A DNA stretch of 64,000 nucleotides from contig BAHV02000025.1 of the NCBI GenBank assembly GCA_000508965.1, positions 1-64,000 on the forward strand. Direction: 5' to 3'. The notes under the pieces were generated by a model. It worked only from the letters and a program-made list of their open reading frames with translations, did not search any database and was not told where the DNA came from. Numbering within the stretch: position 1 is the stretch's first letter; each line of letters starts with the position of its first letter. Position numbers and translations under genes: made by a program. This document shows positions 41,802 to 51,292 of this stretch, piece by piece. The stretch comes from Dielma sp000508965 (GTDB lineage: Bacteria; Bacillota_I; Bacilli_A; Erysipelotrichales; Erysipelotrichaceae).

Positions 41802-43651
41802 TGCTCAAGCGCCTCACTGTATTCTTCCCACTGCGCCATTAAATTCTCTATTTCATTATTTACTTCATCGATCTGATTATCCAATTCATTCATTTTCTGA
41901 TAATCATGATAATATTCAGGATCAAAGCGAAGCTCGCGCAGGGCTTCAATTTCTTCTTCCTTAGCGGCGATTTTTTTCTCTAGCTTAGCGATTTCTTTGC
42001 CGATATTCAGATTCACCGGCCGGCTCTTTTTCTCCTGATGACTCACTTTAACCTGATTTTCTTCAGCTGTCTTATTTCCTTCTATATAATCATGATAATT
42101 CATCGGTGTATAAACCGCATCGTTTTCATCGATATGCAGAATTGCCGTCGCCAGCTTGGAAATAAAATAACGGTCATGAGAGACAAACAGCATTGTGCCG
42201 TCATATTCAGAAAGACTTTTTTCCAGTGCTTCTTTGCCTAATAAATCCAAATGATTGGTCGGTTCATCCATAACCAGAAAGTTAGGCTGAGAAAGCATCA
42301 GCTTTACCAAGCTTAGCCGCACCTTTTCACCGCCGGATAAACAATCCACTGTTTTAAACACCTCATCACCGGTAAATAGAAAACAGCCTAAAGCACTTCT
42401 TACTTCTGTACGGGTCAGATCAGGGAAGTCATTCCAGACTTCCTCAAGAATCGTATTTGCCGTATTAAACTGCGCCAGCTCCTGATCAAAATAACCGGGT
42501 TCGATCTGATGACCAAGCATCACAGAGCCTCCCAGGCTTGGAATTTTACCCATAACGGTTTTCACAAAGGTTGATTTCCCCTTACCGTTGGGCCCAATTA
42601 CCGCTACCCGCTGACCTTGCATCACCTCAAGATTGATCGTACAAAGCGCATGATCATAACCAATTTTCAATTCTTCAACAGTAAGCACCCGTTTACCGCC
42701 GCGGATTCTTGATGTAAAGCTGGCCTTAAATGACTTTTTACTTTCTTTTGGATCTTCGATCCGTTCCATTCGATCCAGATATTTTATTTTAGACTGTGCA
42801 AATGCTGCCTTATTCTTTTTATAGCGGAATTTCTCAATCAAAGCCTCCATCCGCTCAATTTCTTTTTGCTGACGGGCATAAGCTGATTTCTGCCGCTCAA
42901 TATCATTATCCTTCTGCTTGACATAAGATGAATAATTACCGACATAACGGCGCATCACACCATATTCAATCTCATAGATTTCATCAGCCACGTTATCAAT
43001 AAAAGTCCGGTCATGAGAAACCAGCACAACAGCTTTCGGATAGCGTTTCACATAGCCTTCAAGCCATTCAATTGTTTCCAGATCAAGATGGTTGGTCGGC
43101 TCATCCAGCAAAAGAATATCCGGAGCTGACAGCAGCAGCTTCACAAATGCGATACGGGTTTTCTGTCCGCCGGAAAAAGTCTGCACCTCCCGCTGAAGAT
43201 CCTCTTCATGGAAGCCAAACCTTGTAAAGATATTTAAAATATCTGACTGAACCGTATAACCGCCCCGCTCCTCAAAGCGATGCTGAAGATCGGCATAGCG
43301 GTCAAGCAGCTCCTGAGAATGGTCATAAACCATCGCCTCGGTCATTTCATCCAGCTGCTTCTGCATGATTTCTACATCTTTGAAAACTTCATTCAATTCT
43401 TCCTGTACAGTGCGTGATTCACTGGTAAAAGTCGTCTGTGCCAGATAACCGATCCGACAGCTGCCAGCCTTATGAATCGTTCCTGAATCCAGTTCTTCTT
43501 CACTGGCGATAATCTTCATCAGCGTCGTCTTGCCGCAGCCATTAGCGCCGATTACCGCGATTTTTTCATTATTCTTAACCTCGAACTGAATATTTTCAAA
43601 CAGAATATTCGCGCCGAAGCCTTTTGTTCCTTTATTTATTTGATATTGCAT
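41798..43651 (-). CDS. ABC-F ATPase (ribosome-associated type)
   Basis: A 617-residue protein with two ABC domains and no membrane helices: Walker A GANGCGKTT and GPNGKGKST, signatures FSGGQKTRIAF and LSGGEKVRLSL, Walker B LLLDEPTNHLDL and LVMDEPTNHLDL. A charged linker (RQQKEIERMEALIEKFRYKK) separates them and a C-terminal coiled coil (ENLMAQWEEYSEALEQ) ends the protein. ABC-F proteins act at the ribosomal E site; some protect against antibiotics, others are housekeeping factors. This sequence alone does not decide. It follows the amidase-like gene by four bases. Confidence 0.92.
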   Translation of the reverse strand: MQYQINKGTKGFGANILFENIQFEVKNNEKIAVIGANGCGKTTLMKIIASEEELDSGTIHKAGSCRIGYLAQTTFTSESRTVQEELNEVFKDVEIMQKQLDEMTEAMVYDHSQELLDRYADLQHRFEERGGYTVQSDILNIFTRFGFHEEDLQREVQTFSGGQKTRIAFVKLLLSAPDILLLDEPTNHLDLETIEWLEGYVKRYPKAVVLVSHDRTFIDNVADEIYEIEYGVMRRYVGNYSSYVKQKDNDIERQKSAYARQQKEIERMEALIEKFRYKKNKAAFAQSKIKYLDRMERIEDPKESKKSFKASFTSRIRGGKRVLTVEELKIGYDHALCTINLEVMQGQRVAVIGPNGKGKSTFVKTVMGKIPSLGGSVMLGHQIEPGYFDQELAQFNTANTILEEVWNDFPDLTRTEVRSALGCFLFTGDEVFKTVDCLSGGEKVRLSLVKLMLSQPNFLVMDEPTNHLDLLGKEALEKSLSEYDGTMLFVSHDRYFISKLATAILHIDENDAVYTPMNYHDYIEGNKTAEENQVKVSHQEKKSRPVNLNIGKEIAKLEKKIAAKEEEIEALRELRFDPEYYHDYQKMNELDNQIDEVNNEIENLMAQWEEYSEALEQ

Positions 43652-43655
43652 ACCC

Positions 43656-44963
43656 TTATTCCTTTGTAACTTTCAAGTAAGAAGCGATTGAATTCGCTGT
43701 CTCACTGATGATCTTGTCAAAATTAGTTTTCCAGAACTCGGCATCCTCATCATTGGAAATATACAGATATTTAATCACTACTGCCTGCATTCCATGCTTA
43801 TTCGCTGTCGCAAAAGAATTTTCAGTGCGTGAACGCTCAGAAATCATGCCCGCCTGAGTGGCGACACCGCCGGCCTCACGGATCTGAAGAATGCTGTCAT
43901 AGACCGCGCGTCCGTCATCCCCCTCAGCCAATACCGGCGGTACAACACCATCGACACTGGTTCCTGAAGTATAAAGCGAGCTGCCGTCAAGATCGATATT
44001 TTTCTTCATATCAAACAACAGCTGATTCGCCAATGTTGATGAAGCATAATTCGAGTAATAAACCTCCATACCATTCAAATAATTGTAAGAGGAAGAATTA
44101 AACTGAAGATTGATATAATACTTAGCATTTTTTTCATAAGCCTTATATAATCTGCCATTTAATCCATAAGTATTGATTTCCTGTTTGATGCTGTCCTTGG
44201 TAATTCCCACCGTAAAGCCATAGCCTTCCAGCTTTTCTTTTAATGCTAAAGCCGCGGCATACATTTCATCATTCTCATTCAAGCCATTGGCATCATAACC
44301 CCAATCGACACCCATGCCATAATCATCATTGCCGCCCGCCGGATCAAGCATGATATCCACTGAATCATGCTGAACGGTATCACTGGTTACATTGATGAAC
44401 ATATAATTCTGATCAAGCAGTGTTTCCTCATCATTAAGGATTCCCTTATCCGCGATTAATTCTACCTTCTTACTGGCATTATTGCGTGTAACCGTATGAA
44501 AAACATCCTTTAACGGCTCTTTCATAACAATCCGCTGATCGCTCAGATTATAAACTAAATAGACCTCATAAAAACCATTCTCAACCTCAGCCAGATTCAA
44601 CTGATGATCGGCCTTATTTTCAAGTGAGAACATTAATTCCTTACCGGTACAAATATCTACCAGCTTTAATGTCTTGCCGACCATTTCATCAGCAGTCAGC
44701 ACATCATAAGGCTGTTTCAAAAGATTCAGTGTTTCACCATAATAAAAATAGTCGCTGATCTCATATTGATTCTCAAACGTTTTATTAATAAAAGAAGCCG
44801 TTTTAGAAGGTGTAAAACCACAGATCGTATAACCGTTGTCATTTCCTTTATCCGGTGATATCAACAGATTAAAAACAAGATATACAACCAGAAGAATCAA
44901 GGTAAAGAAGGGGACTGCAACTTTCCATTTCACCTTTAATTTTTTCTTTGGCACATAACTCAT
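43656..44963 (-). CDS. Membrane-anchored amidase-like protein lacking zinc ligands
   Basis: A 435-residue protein. One N-terminal helix (VPFFTLILLVVYLVFNLLI) anchors it; residues 40-200 are an uncharacterised outer domain; residues 200-430 have the outline of an N-acetylmuramoyl-L-alanine amidase (Amidase_3). Key positions are changed: LDPAGGNDDYG (206-216) replaces the usual LDPGHGG, INLQFNSS (284-291) replaces SIHAN, and VIKYLYISNDED replaces the LVExGFLSN segment with the catalytic Glu. With both His and the Glu gone it should not cleave peptidoglycan and may bind it or regulate another enzyme. The LicD gene lies 11 bases upstream. Confidence 0.75.
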   Translation of the reverse strand: MSYVPKKKLKVKWKVAVPFFTLILLVVYLVFNLLISPDKGNDNGYTICGFTPSKTASFINKTFENQYEISDYFYYGETLNLLKQPYDVLTADEMVGKTLKLVDICTGKELMFSLENKADHQLNLAEVENGFYEVYLVYNLSDQRIVMKEPLKDVFHTVTRNNASKKVELIADKGILNDEETLLDQNYMFINVTSDTVQHDSVDIMLDPAGGNDDYGMGVDWGYDANGLNENDEMYAAALALKEKLEGYGFTVGITKDSIKQEINTYGLNGRLYKAYEKNAKYYINLQFNSSSYNYLNGMEVYYSNYASSTLANQLLFDMKKNIDLDGSSLYTSGTSVDGVVPPVLAEGDDGRAVYDSILQIREAGGVATQAGMISERSRTENSFATANKHGMQAVVIKYLYISNDEDAEFWKTNFDKIISETANSIASYLKVTKE

Positions 44964-44974
44964 AAGGCACCTCC

Positions 44975-45787
44975 TTAAAGTTTAATATCAATAATATGCT
45001 TGGGCTGCTGATCCTTTTCTGCAGGATACTGCATATAAGTCTCTCCAATTTCAATTTTCAAATATTCCTCCGCTTTATTTGGGACGGGCAGCATCGTGTC
45101 CTCAAACGGTACATAGCGGGTCGGATAAATCATTGATTTAGGATATACGATAGGTTTAAACGGCGAATAGAAAGTCCATGTCAGATCATAACCGATCAGC
45201 GGACTGCCCTTCGCTTTTTCACCATACCGCTTCGCGTGATTCACGAATAGCTTCTTCAATCCAAGCGGATTCATATGCAGATTCTCACAAATAGTAATCA
45301 GCGGCATCAGCGCATCATTGCCGATGCGGTGAATTAAATCCGCCGCCTTGCGCTCACTGACATAATCTATGATGAAGACATCGATAAACAAGCCATCGCC
45401 ATCCTGACATTTATTAGCCAGTAAAGTATTCGCTTCTTTAACATAGGTATTCTTCTTGCGTATTTTCATAGCCGGTATCGTAACGGTATATTCCTGATGA
45501 GTATCGAAACATTGAAACATATATTCCTCAGGCAAAGCGGCCGGCAGAATTTTTAAGAATTTTTCATAATCTTCACGCATCATGGCAATGTCGGCATCAT
45601 CATCCCAGGGGATAAACCCTTTATGACGGACGGCACCTAAAGCACTGCCGCCAACTAAATAATAAGGAATGCCATAGTCCTTGGATATTTTATCAATCAT
45701 TTTAAGCATTTCAAGCAAAACCATCTGTACATCACGCACAGTTATCACATGGCCGTCATCCATGGTTTTTAATATATATTCTTTCAT
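44975..45787 (-). CDS. LicD-family phosphotransferase
   Basis: A 270-residue LicD/FKRP-type protein with the nucleotidyltransferase-like signature YLVGGSALGAVRHKGFIPWD followed by DDADIAMMREDYEKF. LicD enzymes attach phosphocholine or similar phospho-groups to cell-surface glycans and teichoic acids. As first gene of an operon with a degenerate wall amidase it points to envelope decoration. The promoter upstream is flanked by a long-range inverted repeat. Confidence 0.85.
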   Translation of the reverse strand: MKEYILKTMDDGHVITVRDVQMVLLEMLKMIDKISKDYGIPYYLVGGSALGAVRHKGFIPWDDDADIAMMREDYEKFLKILPAALPEEYMFQCFDTHQEYTVTIPAMKIRKKNTYVKEANTLLANKCQDGDGLFIDVFIIDYVSERKAADLIHRIGNDALMPLITICENLHMNPLGLKKLFVNHAKRYGEKAKGSPLIGYDLTWTFYSPFKPIVYPKSMIYPTRYVPFEDTMLPVPNKAEEYLKIEIGETYMQYPAEKDQQPKHIIDIKL

Positions 45788-45818
45788 TTGTCACCTGATT
45801 GTATCATTTATGTACTAT

Positions 45819-45890
45819 TTTCATTCATCTATACTCTTCATTATTATACACTAAAATATAGAATTATGGTAAATCTATCGATGAATGAAA
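45819..45890 (-). promoter_or_regulatory. licD promoter flanked by a 14-bp inverted repeat
   Basis: TTACCA (45867-45872), an 18-base spacer and TATAAT (45843-45848) on the minus strand form the promoter. The arms 45819-45832 and 45877-45890 match in 13 of 14 bases and bracket it symmetrically, as a looping operator pair might. Confidence 0.5.
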
Positions 45891-45957
45891 CCTTTTTTAA
45901 TATAAATTTATAATTAAAGCCATGATTCAATCTCAGCTGCCAACAAATTAAACAGAT

Positions 45958-45995
45958 AAAATAAAATCTCACAGCCGCTGCCATGAGATTTTTCA
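45958..45995 (-). terminator. Terminator of the DJ-1/PfpI gene
   Basis: A 9-bp stem (45963-45971 with 45984-45992), flanked by A-rich and T-rich ends, lies just after the stop. Confidence 0.65.
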
Positions 45996-46010
45996 GTATC
46001 TTTAATTTTA

Positions 46011-46562
46011 TTAACGCTGATCGTATTGAATCGATGCCTTAACCGCTTTCGCCTTTTCTTCACCCAGGATCAAACGGACTAATTCAAGGCCAAGATCCAG
46101 TGCATAGCCTAAACCGCGGGCGGTAGTGATCATGCCATCGGTAATAACACCTTGTCTCGTATATTCAGCACCGATCAGCTGATCCTCAAAGGTTGGAAAA
46201 CATGTCGCATGCTTACCCTTAAGCAAGCCTAATCCGCCAAGTACACTTGGCCCGGCACAGATTGCGGCTAGCCGGCGGCCGTCAGCAGCTGCCTGAACCA
46301 ATGCCTCACACAGCGGCTCACAAGCAGCTAAGTTGGTGGTTCCCGGTAACCCGCCAGGTAAAAATAAAACATCGGCATGATCAAGATCCGCTTCCTTGAG
46401 GGTTTTATCCGCTTTTATTTCAATCTGATGCGAACCGCAGACACTTGCCTGATTATTAATTGAAATCAATTCTGTATCAATGCCGGCACGGCGCAGCACA
46501 TCCACAACCGCCAGACATTCAACTTCTTCAAAGCCATCAGCCATAAATGCTAATACTTTCAT
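46011..46562 (-). CDS. DJ-1/PfpI family protein
   Basis: A 183-residue protein with the DJ-1/YajL pattern: AFMADGFEEVE at the start (conserved Glu), LFLPGGLPGTTNL, and the nucleophile elbow AAICAGPSVLGG with the reactive Cys. Such proteins are linked to glyoxal or oxidative damage protection; the exact reaction is debated. The GAAGGGA site fixes the ATG at 46562. Single-gene unit with its own terminator. Confidence 0.9.
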   Translation of the reverse strand: MKVLAFMADGFEEVECLAVVDVLRRAGIDTELISINNQASVCGSHQIEIKADKTLKEADLDHADVLFLPGGLPGTTNLAACEPLCEALVQAAADGRRLAAICAGPSVLGGLGLLKGKHATCFPTFEDQLIGAEYTRQGVITDGMITTARGLGYALDLGLELVRLILGEEKAKAVKASIQYDQR

Positions 46563-46734
46563 TAAAATCCCTTCTTTCTTCTTTATTATTCTAACGCAAA
46601 CGATGCTGAAATACCACAATTACGATTTGTCGTTTGACTGATAAGAATCGATTTAACCAAATATTAACAGAATTTTAATTGAACATTTAATGTCTGATGG
46701 TAGGCTTACACATGTTAAATAACATGGAGGTAAT

Positions 46735-47994
46735 ATGAGAAAGAATAAAAGCTTATTGCTTGCCGCATGTCTGCTCTTAGGCGGATGTTCAGCAAATGCG
46801 CAGCCTGATGCTGCATCGGATCACGCGGAAGAAAAAACGGAAATAACATTGTGGCATACGTTTACGGAGATACATGAGGAAACTTTGCAGAATATTATCA
46901 GTGAATTTAATGCTTCACAGGATACATATACCGTTACAGCATTGACACAGCCGCTGGATGGCTTCTCATCAAAAGTTTATGAAGCTGCTTCCAACGGCAC
47001 CGGTCCGGATATGGTTATGCTGGATGCGTCAGCAGCCGCAGATTATGCGGAAGAAGGCATGGCCATTGATTTTTCTGACTATCTTGATATTAACACTTAT
47101 AAATCAAGAGTCAGTGAAGGCTTATTTGAAGAATCCACCGATTTTGCCGATGGTGCCTGGCACTGTATCGCCATTCAGTCTACCGGCCCAGTATTCTTCT
47201 ATGACAAAACACTCTATGATGAATTAGGTTTAAGTGCGCCGCAGACTTGGGATGATGTCGAGAACAGTTCAAAGAAAATCTATGAAGCAAAAGGAATTCC
47301 GGGTTTTGCGGTTGATTCCATTCCAGATCTTGCCATCATGCTCTTAAATCAATCAGGTGTTGGTTACATTGACAAGGAAACCAAAACCGTCAATTGGCAG
47401 GATGATCGTTATATTGCATTGGTGGAATGGTTCTCTAAGGGTGTTCAGGAAGGCTATTTCCAATTGGCACCAACTACCGGTGACTACAACTCAGGAGATA
47501 TTGGCGCCCATGTATTAGGAGCCTACATCGGTTCTTCCGCAGGTTTGCCATTCTTGGATCTGGGTGATCATGAATTGGCTTGTACCCGTGTTCCACAATT
47601 AAGCAATGGCGCTGAAAAGTGGGTTCAGCAATGGACAAGAAATATCATTGGCTTTAAGAGTAATGAAACGAAGGAAAAAGGCGTTGCCGCTTTTGCGGAA
47701 TACTTCACTAATGCAGATAACGCCGCAGCATGGGCAATCGCTTTTGGCGGTTTCTCCCCTTACAGCGATGCTGATTCAGCAGCGGCCTATAAAGAATACA
47801 TTGCCGGTAATATCGCCCTTCAGGCATTAGCTCTGCAGAATGACTATGCCGGTGCCCTGCCGGTATTAAAGGGTTCAAGTACAGTTCGCACAGAGCTTGA
47901 AAAAGCTGTTAAGAAAGCTGCCACAGCCCAAGCCTCGGCCAAGGATGCCTTGAATGAAGCCGTACAGGCTGCTGATCTGGCGCTGAGTGAATAA
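46735..47994 (+). CDS. Sugar/phosphoester ABC transporter substrate-binding lipoprotein
   Basis: A 419-residue family 1 (UgpB/MalE-like) binding protein. The signal peptide ends at LLLGGCSAN (lipoprotein Cys near residue 18). The core shows EITLWHTFTEIHEE and PDMVMLDASAAADYAEEG. The C-terminal 40 residues are Ala- and Glu-rich and probably helical. A TGGAGG site precedes the start. It opens a five-gene Ugp-like import operon with two phosphatase-type enzymes, which suggests a phosphorylated or phosphodiester ligand. Confidence 0.9.
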   Translation: MRKNKSLLLAACLLLGGCSANAQPDAASDHAEEKTEITLWHTFTEIHEETLQNIISEFNASQDTYTVTALTQPLDGFSSKVYEAASNGTGPDMVMLDASAAADYAEEGMAIDFSDYLDINTYKSRVSEGLFEESTDFADGAWHCIAIQSTGPVFFYDKTLYDELGLSAPQTWDDVENSSKKIYEAKGIPGFAVDSIPDLAIMLLNQSGVGYIDKETKTVNWQDDRYIALVEWFSKGVQEGYFQLAPTTGDYNSGDIGAHVLGAYIGSSAGLPFLDLGDHELACTRVPQLSNGAEKWVQQWTRNIIGFKSNETKEKGVAAFAEYFTNADNAAAWAIAFGGFSPYSDADSAAAYKEYIAGNIALQALALQNDYAGALPVLKGSSTVRTELEKAVKKAATAQASAKDALNEAVQAADLALSE

Positions 47995-47997
47995 TAG

Positions 47998-48024
47998 AAT
48001 TGCTGAAATTTTCAGCAATTTTTT
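47998..48024 (+). terminator. Attenuator-like hairpin after the binding-protein gene
   Basis: Perfect 11-bp arms (47998-48008 with 48010-48020) followed by T6, between the binding-protein gene and the rest of the operon. Partial termination here would keep binding protein in excess. Confidence 0.65.
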
Positions 48025-48036
48025 GAGAGGAAAACT

Positions 48037-49332
48037 ATGAAGAAACAAAAATTACTCGTCTTTTGTCTTGATGCATTATGCACTCTGGATCTTGAATATA
48101 TGATAGAATTGCCGCATTTTAAATTTATGTTTGAAAACGGCTCACTTGTTAAGCATGTTGAACCGGTATATCCGAGTCTCACCTATCCGTGTCACTGTTC
48201 AATCATCACCGGCTGTACGGTCAATCATCACGGTGTGCCGCATAACGAGATCGTTGGTGTTGAGCGCAAGGATGCCCCTTGGTACAATCAGCGCTCGGAT
48301 ATAAAATGTCCTACACTTTTTGATCTGTTTAAAGCCAATGGGTATACGACCTGTTCCCTGACCTGGCCGGTAAGCGGCAAGGCGGATATTGATTTGAATA
48401 TGCCAATGATCGTACCCATCGGTTATCAGGGTTTCAATCCCTACCAGTTTCTTGAGGATAACGCGTCAAAAGCATTACTGGATCGTTATTATTGGAAATA
48501 TGGCCGTTATCTGAAGGGAAAAGACCGCAGTCTTGACTTATTTACGATGGCATTGGCAGCTGATGTGATCCGTGATTACGCACAGCCAGATATCATGTTT
48601 GTGAAGATGTGTGATCTTGACAGTGTCCGTCATGAATACGGCATTGATAATGAGCAGGTAAAGGCTCAGCTGCGCAAGCATGATGAAGAATTCGGCGTAT
48701 TGGTAGAAAGTGTTAAACGCTATGGGGATTTTGAGAATACTAATTTTGTAATTCTCGGCGATCATGGTCAACAGGATGTTAAGCGCTGTCTGAATATGAA
48801 TCTGCTTTTGAAGCAGCATGGCTTTATCCGCTGCAATGAGAAAGGTGAATTAATTGATTATGATGCTTATTGTCATTCAGCTGCCTTATCGGCATGGATT
48901 CAGCTTAAAAATCCGGAAGATACGGCCATGCGGAATAAAGTACATGAATTCTTAAAAATGATCAAAGCTGATCCGCAGTACAACATCGGTTATTTGTTTA
49001 CCAAAGAAGAAGCTGAAGCACAATTTGGTTTGAGCGGACCGCTTGATTTTGTGCTTGAAGGGAAAGAACCGATGTCCTTTCAGACAACCTTAGCCGGTGA
49101 TGATCTCTTCGCGAAACATCTGCCCGCCGGTTATCATCAGACCTTAGCCAGTCACGGCCATCTGCCTTCAAGGGATGAGACGACAACCTTTATCGCCTGC
49201 GGGCCAACGGTAAAAAAAGGCATTGTCATTGATCGCTCAGCCATGGTGAATGAAGCGCCGACAATGGCTGCCATGTTTGGGCTGACGATGGATCAGATTG
49301 ATGGGTTGGCTTGGCAGGAGCTATTAAAGTAG
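48037..49332 (+). CDS. Cytosolic phosphodiesterase/nucleotide pyrophosphatase-like enzyme
   Basis: A 431-residue alkaline-phosphatase-superfamily protein of the type I phosphodiesterase group. Metal and nucleophile motifs: FCLDALC (Asp), PSLTYPCHCS (nucleophile Thr), CDLDSVRHEYG (Asp, His), LGDHGQQDV (Asp, His) and LASHGHLPS (His). There is no signal peptide, so it works inside the cell, on what the linked importer brings in. A phosphodiester or nucleotide-type substrate is inferred from family and context. GAGAGG precedes the ATG. Confidence 0.85.
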   Translation: MKKQKLLVFCLDALCTLDLEYMIELPHFKFMFENGSLVKHVEPVYPSLTYPCHCSIITGCTVNHHGVPHNEIVGVERKDAPWYNQRSDIKCPTLFDLFKANGYTTCSLTWPVSGKADIDLNMPMIVPIGYQGFNPYQFLEDNASKALLDRYYWKYGRYLKGKDRSLDLFTMALAADVIRDYAQPDIMFVKMCDLDSVRHEYGIDNEQVKAQLRKHDEEFGVLVESVKRYGDFENTNFVILGDHGQQDVKRCLNMNLLLKQHGFIRCNEKGELIDYDAYCHSAALSAWIQLKNPEDTAMRNKVHEFLKMIKADPQYNIGYLFTKEEAEAQFGLSGPLDFVLEGKEPMSFQTTLAGDDLFAKHLPAGYHQTLASHGHLPSRDETTTFIACGPTVKKGIVIDRSAMVNEAPTMAAMFGLTMDQIDGLAWQELLK

Positions 49333-49341
49333 GAGAATTTC

Positions 49342-50397
49342 ATGAAAATCAAGATAGAAAATTTAACGAAACAATTTGCCAATCATACAGCTGTCAGCAG
49401 CTTTAACGCGGAAATTGAATCCGGTCAGCTAATAGCTCTGCTGGGGCCTTCCGGCTGTGGTAAAAGTACAATGCTGAATATGCTTTCCGGTATCCTCACA
49501 CCAACGGATGGTTCAATCTTCTTTGACGATGAGGATGTGACATTCACCGCCCCGGAAAAACGCGGCGTCGGTTTGGTCTTCCAAAATTATGCGCTTTACC
49601 CGCATATGAGTGTTCTTGATAATATCTGCTTCCCTTTAGAAATCCAAAAGGTGCCTAAGGCTGAACGTACTCGCCGGGCAATCGAAATGGCTAAGCTGGT
49701 TCATGTGGAATCGATGCTGGAACGCAAACCGGCACAGCTGTCAGGCGGTCAGCAGCAGCGTGTCGCAATCGCCCGCGCCCTGGTGAAAAAGCCAAGACTG
49801 CTCTTATTAGATGAACCGCTGAGTAATCTTGATGCCCGTCTGCGCATTGAAATGCGTGAGGAAATCCGCCGCATTCAACAGGAAACCAAGATCACCACAA
49901 TCTTTGTTACCCACGATCAGGAAGAAGCGATGAGTATTTCTGATGCGATACTTTTAATGAAAGACGGCGTACTTCAGCAAATGGATCAGCCGCAGCGGCT
50001 CTATGATGATCCGGCTAACTGCTTTGTAGCTGATTTTCTAGGCAACCCAACAATAAACAAACTAAATGCGGAAGTAAAAGACGGCATTCTGTATGTTGAA
50101 GGTCAGCCGATGAAAGAAATCAATGCTGCTAAGCTTCCGCAGCAGCGAAAGCTCATTTTCTCATGCCGTGCGGAAAGCATCCGGTTACAGAAAGCTGCTG
50201 ATGGACTGCGGGCAATGCTGATTCAAACTTATGTTATCGGTAAGGAAATGATTGCTGCCCTGCAGATTGGCGGCTCGCAGATCCGCGCTTATATGGACAG
50301 TGATGAAGCTTTGCCGGCCGGGCTGGAAGTGACGCTTCAATTCCGTAATAAGGGGATTTTTATCTTTGATGAAGCCAGCGGGGAGCGGTACTTATGA
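49342..50397 (+). CDS. ABC transporter ATPase (UgpC/MalK type)
   Basis: A 351-residue ATPase of the carbohydrate/glycerol-phosphate group: Walker A GPSGCGKST, Q-loop FQNYALYPHMSV, signature LSGGQQQRVAIARAL, Walker B LLLLDEPLSNLD, and a C-terminal TOBE-like regulatory domain. It energises the two permeases that follow; its stop overlaps the first permease start by four bases. It may also serve other sugar importers, as MsmK-type ATPases do. Confidence 0.93.
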   Translation: MKIKIENLTKQFANHTAVSSFNAEIESGQLIALLGPSGCGKSTMLNMLSGILTPTDGSIFFDDEDVTFTAPEKRGVGLVFQNYALYPHMSVLDNICFPLEIQKVPKAERTRRAIEMAKLVHVESMLERKPAQLSGGQQQRVAIARALVKKPRLLLLDEPLSNLDARLRIEMREEIRRIQQETKITTIFVTHDQEEAMSISDAILLMKDGVLQQMDQPQRLYDDPANCFVADFLGNPTINKLNAEVKDGILYVEGQPMKEINAAKLPQQRKLIFSCRAESIRLQKAADGLRAMLIQTYVIGKEMIAALQIGGSQIRAYMDSDEALPAGLEVTLQFRNKGIFIFDEASGERYL

Positions 50398-51290
50398 AAA
50401 AAAGACGCAATCTGAAAGAAACCCTTTCACCTTATCTGTATCTGGCGCCTTTCTTGATAGGTGTTATCGTCTTTACCCTTTATCCGATGATCAATGTCTT
50501 TATCATGTCCTTTAAAGAAAATTATAAGTATCTGACCGGTGCCTTCAGCGGCTTTGGCTTGGATAACTATACCACGGTATTAAGTGATCCTTATTTTCAG
50601 CAGGCAATCATCAATACTTTCAAATATGTATTAACCGTTATTCCTATCTCCACATGTCTTGCTATCGTACTCGCAACCTTGCTGAATCAAAATATCAAGT
50701 TTAAAGCATTGCTTCAGACTGCCTACTTCTTACCGATGGTTACTTCGGTAACTGCCGTCGGTCTGGCATGGAAATTCATGTTTAATTATAACAGTGGTTT
50801 GATTAATTTCTTTCTGAATCTATTCGGCTTTGAAAGTATCAACTGGCTGCAAAGTGCCGGTAATAATTTTCTGGCGCTTGTGATCTACGGCATCTGGAGC
50901 CTTCTTCCTTTTACGATAATCTTATTACTCTCCGGTTTACAGAATATTGATCCCCTGTATAATACTGCGGCCCGCATCGATGGCGCCAGTCCCCTAAGGA
51001 TCTTCTTTAAGATTACCATTCCCTTATTAGCGCCGACCATTTTTCTCGTTTTAATTGTTAATACGATCAGCGCATTTAAAGTCTTTAATGAATTGTTTCC
51101 ATTATTCAACGGGCCGGGTGTTGCCTATAATTTATTTACTGTCGTTTATTATATTTATTATCAATTCCGTGGACTCACACCGCCTAAATATGGCTATGCA
51201 GCGGCGGCAGCCATGATACTCTTTGTCATTATTTTCTGTTTCACGATGCTTCAATTATGGCTGCAGAAGCGCGCGTCAAGGGAGGGATAA
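50394..51290 (+). CDS. ABC transporter permease (UgpA/MalF type)
   Basis: A 298-residue permease with six membrane helices and the ATPase-coupling EAA loop AARIDGASPLRIFFKITIPL. It starts inside the last codons of the ATPase gene and is followed at once by the second permease. Confidence 0.93.
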   Translation: MKKRRNLKETLSPYLYLAPFLIGVIVFTLYPMINVFIMSFKENYKYLTGAFSGFGLDNYTTVLSDPYFQQAIINTFKYVLTVIPISTCLAIVLATLLNQNIKFKALLQTAYFLPMVTSVTAVGLAWKFMFNYNSGLINFFLNLFGFESINWLQSAGNNFLALVIYGIWSLLPFTIILLLSGLQNIDPLYNTAARIDGASPLRIFFKITIPLLAPTIFLVLIVNTISAFKVFNELFPLFNGPGVAYNLFTVVYYIYYQFRGLTPPKYGYAAAAAMILFVIIFCFTMLQLWLQKRASREG

Positions 51291-51292
51291 GC

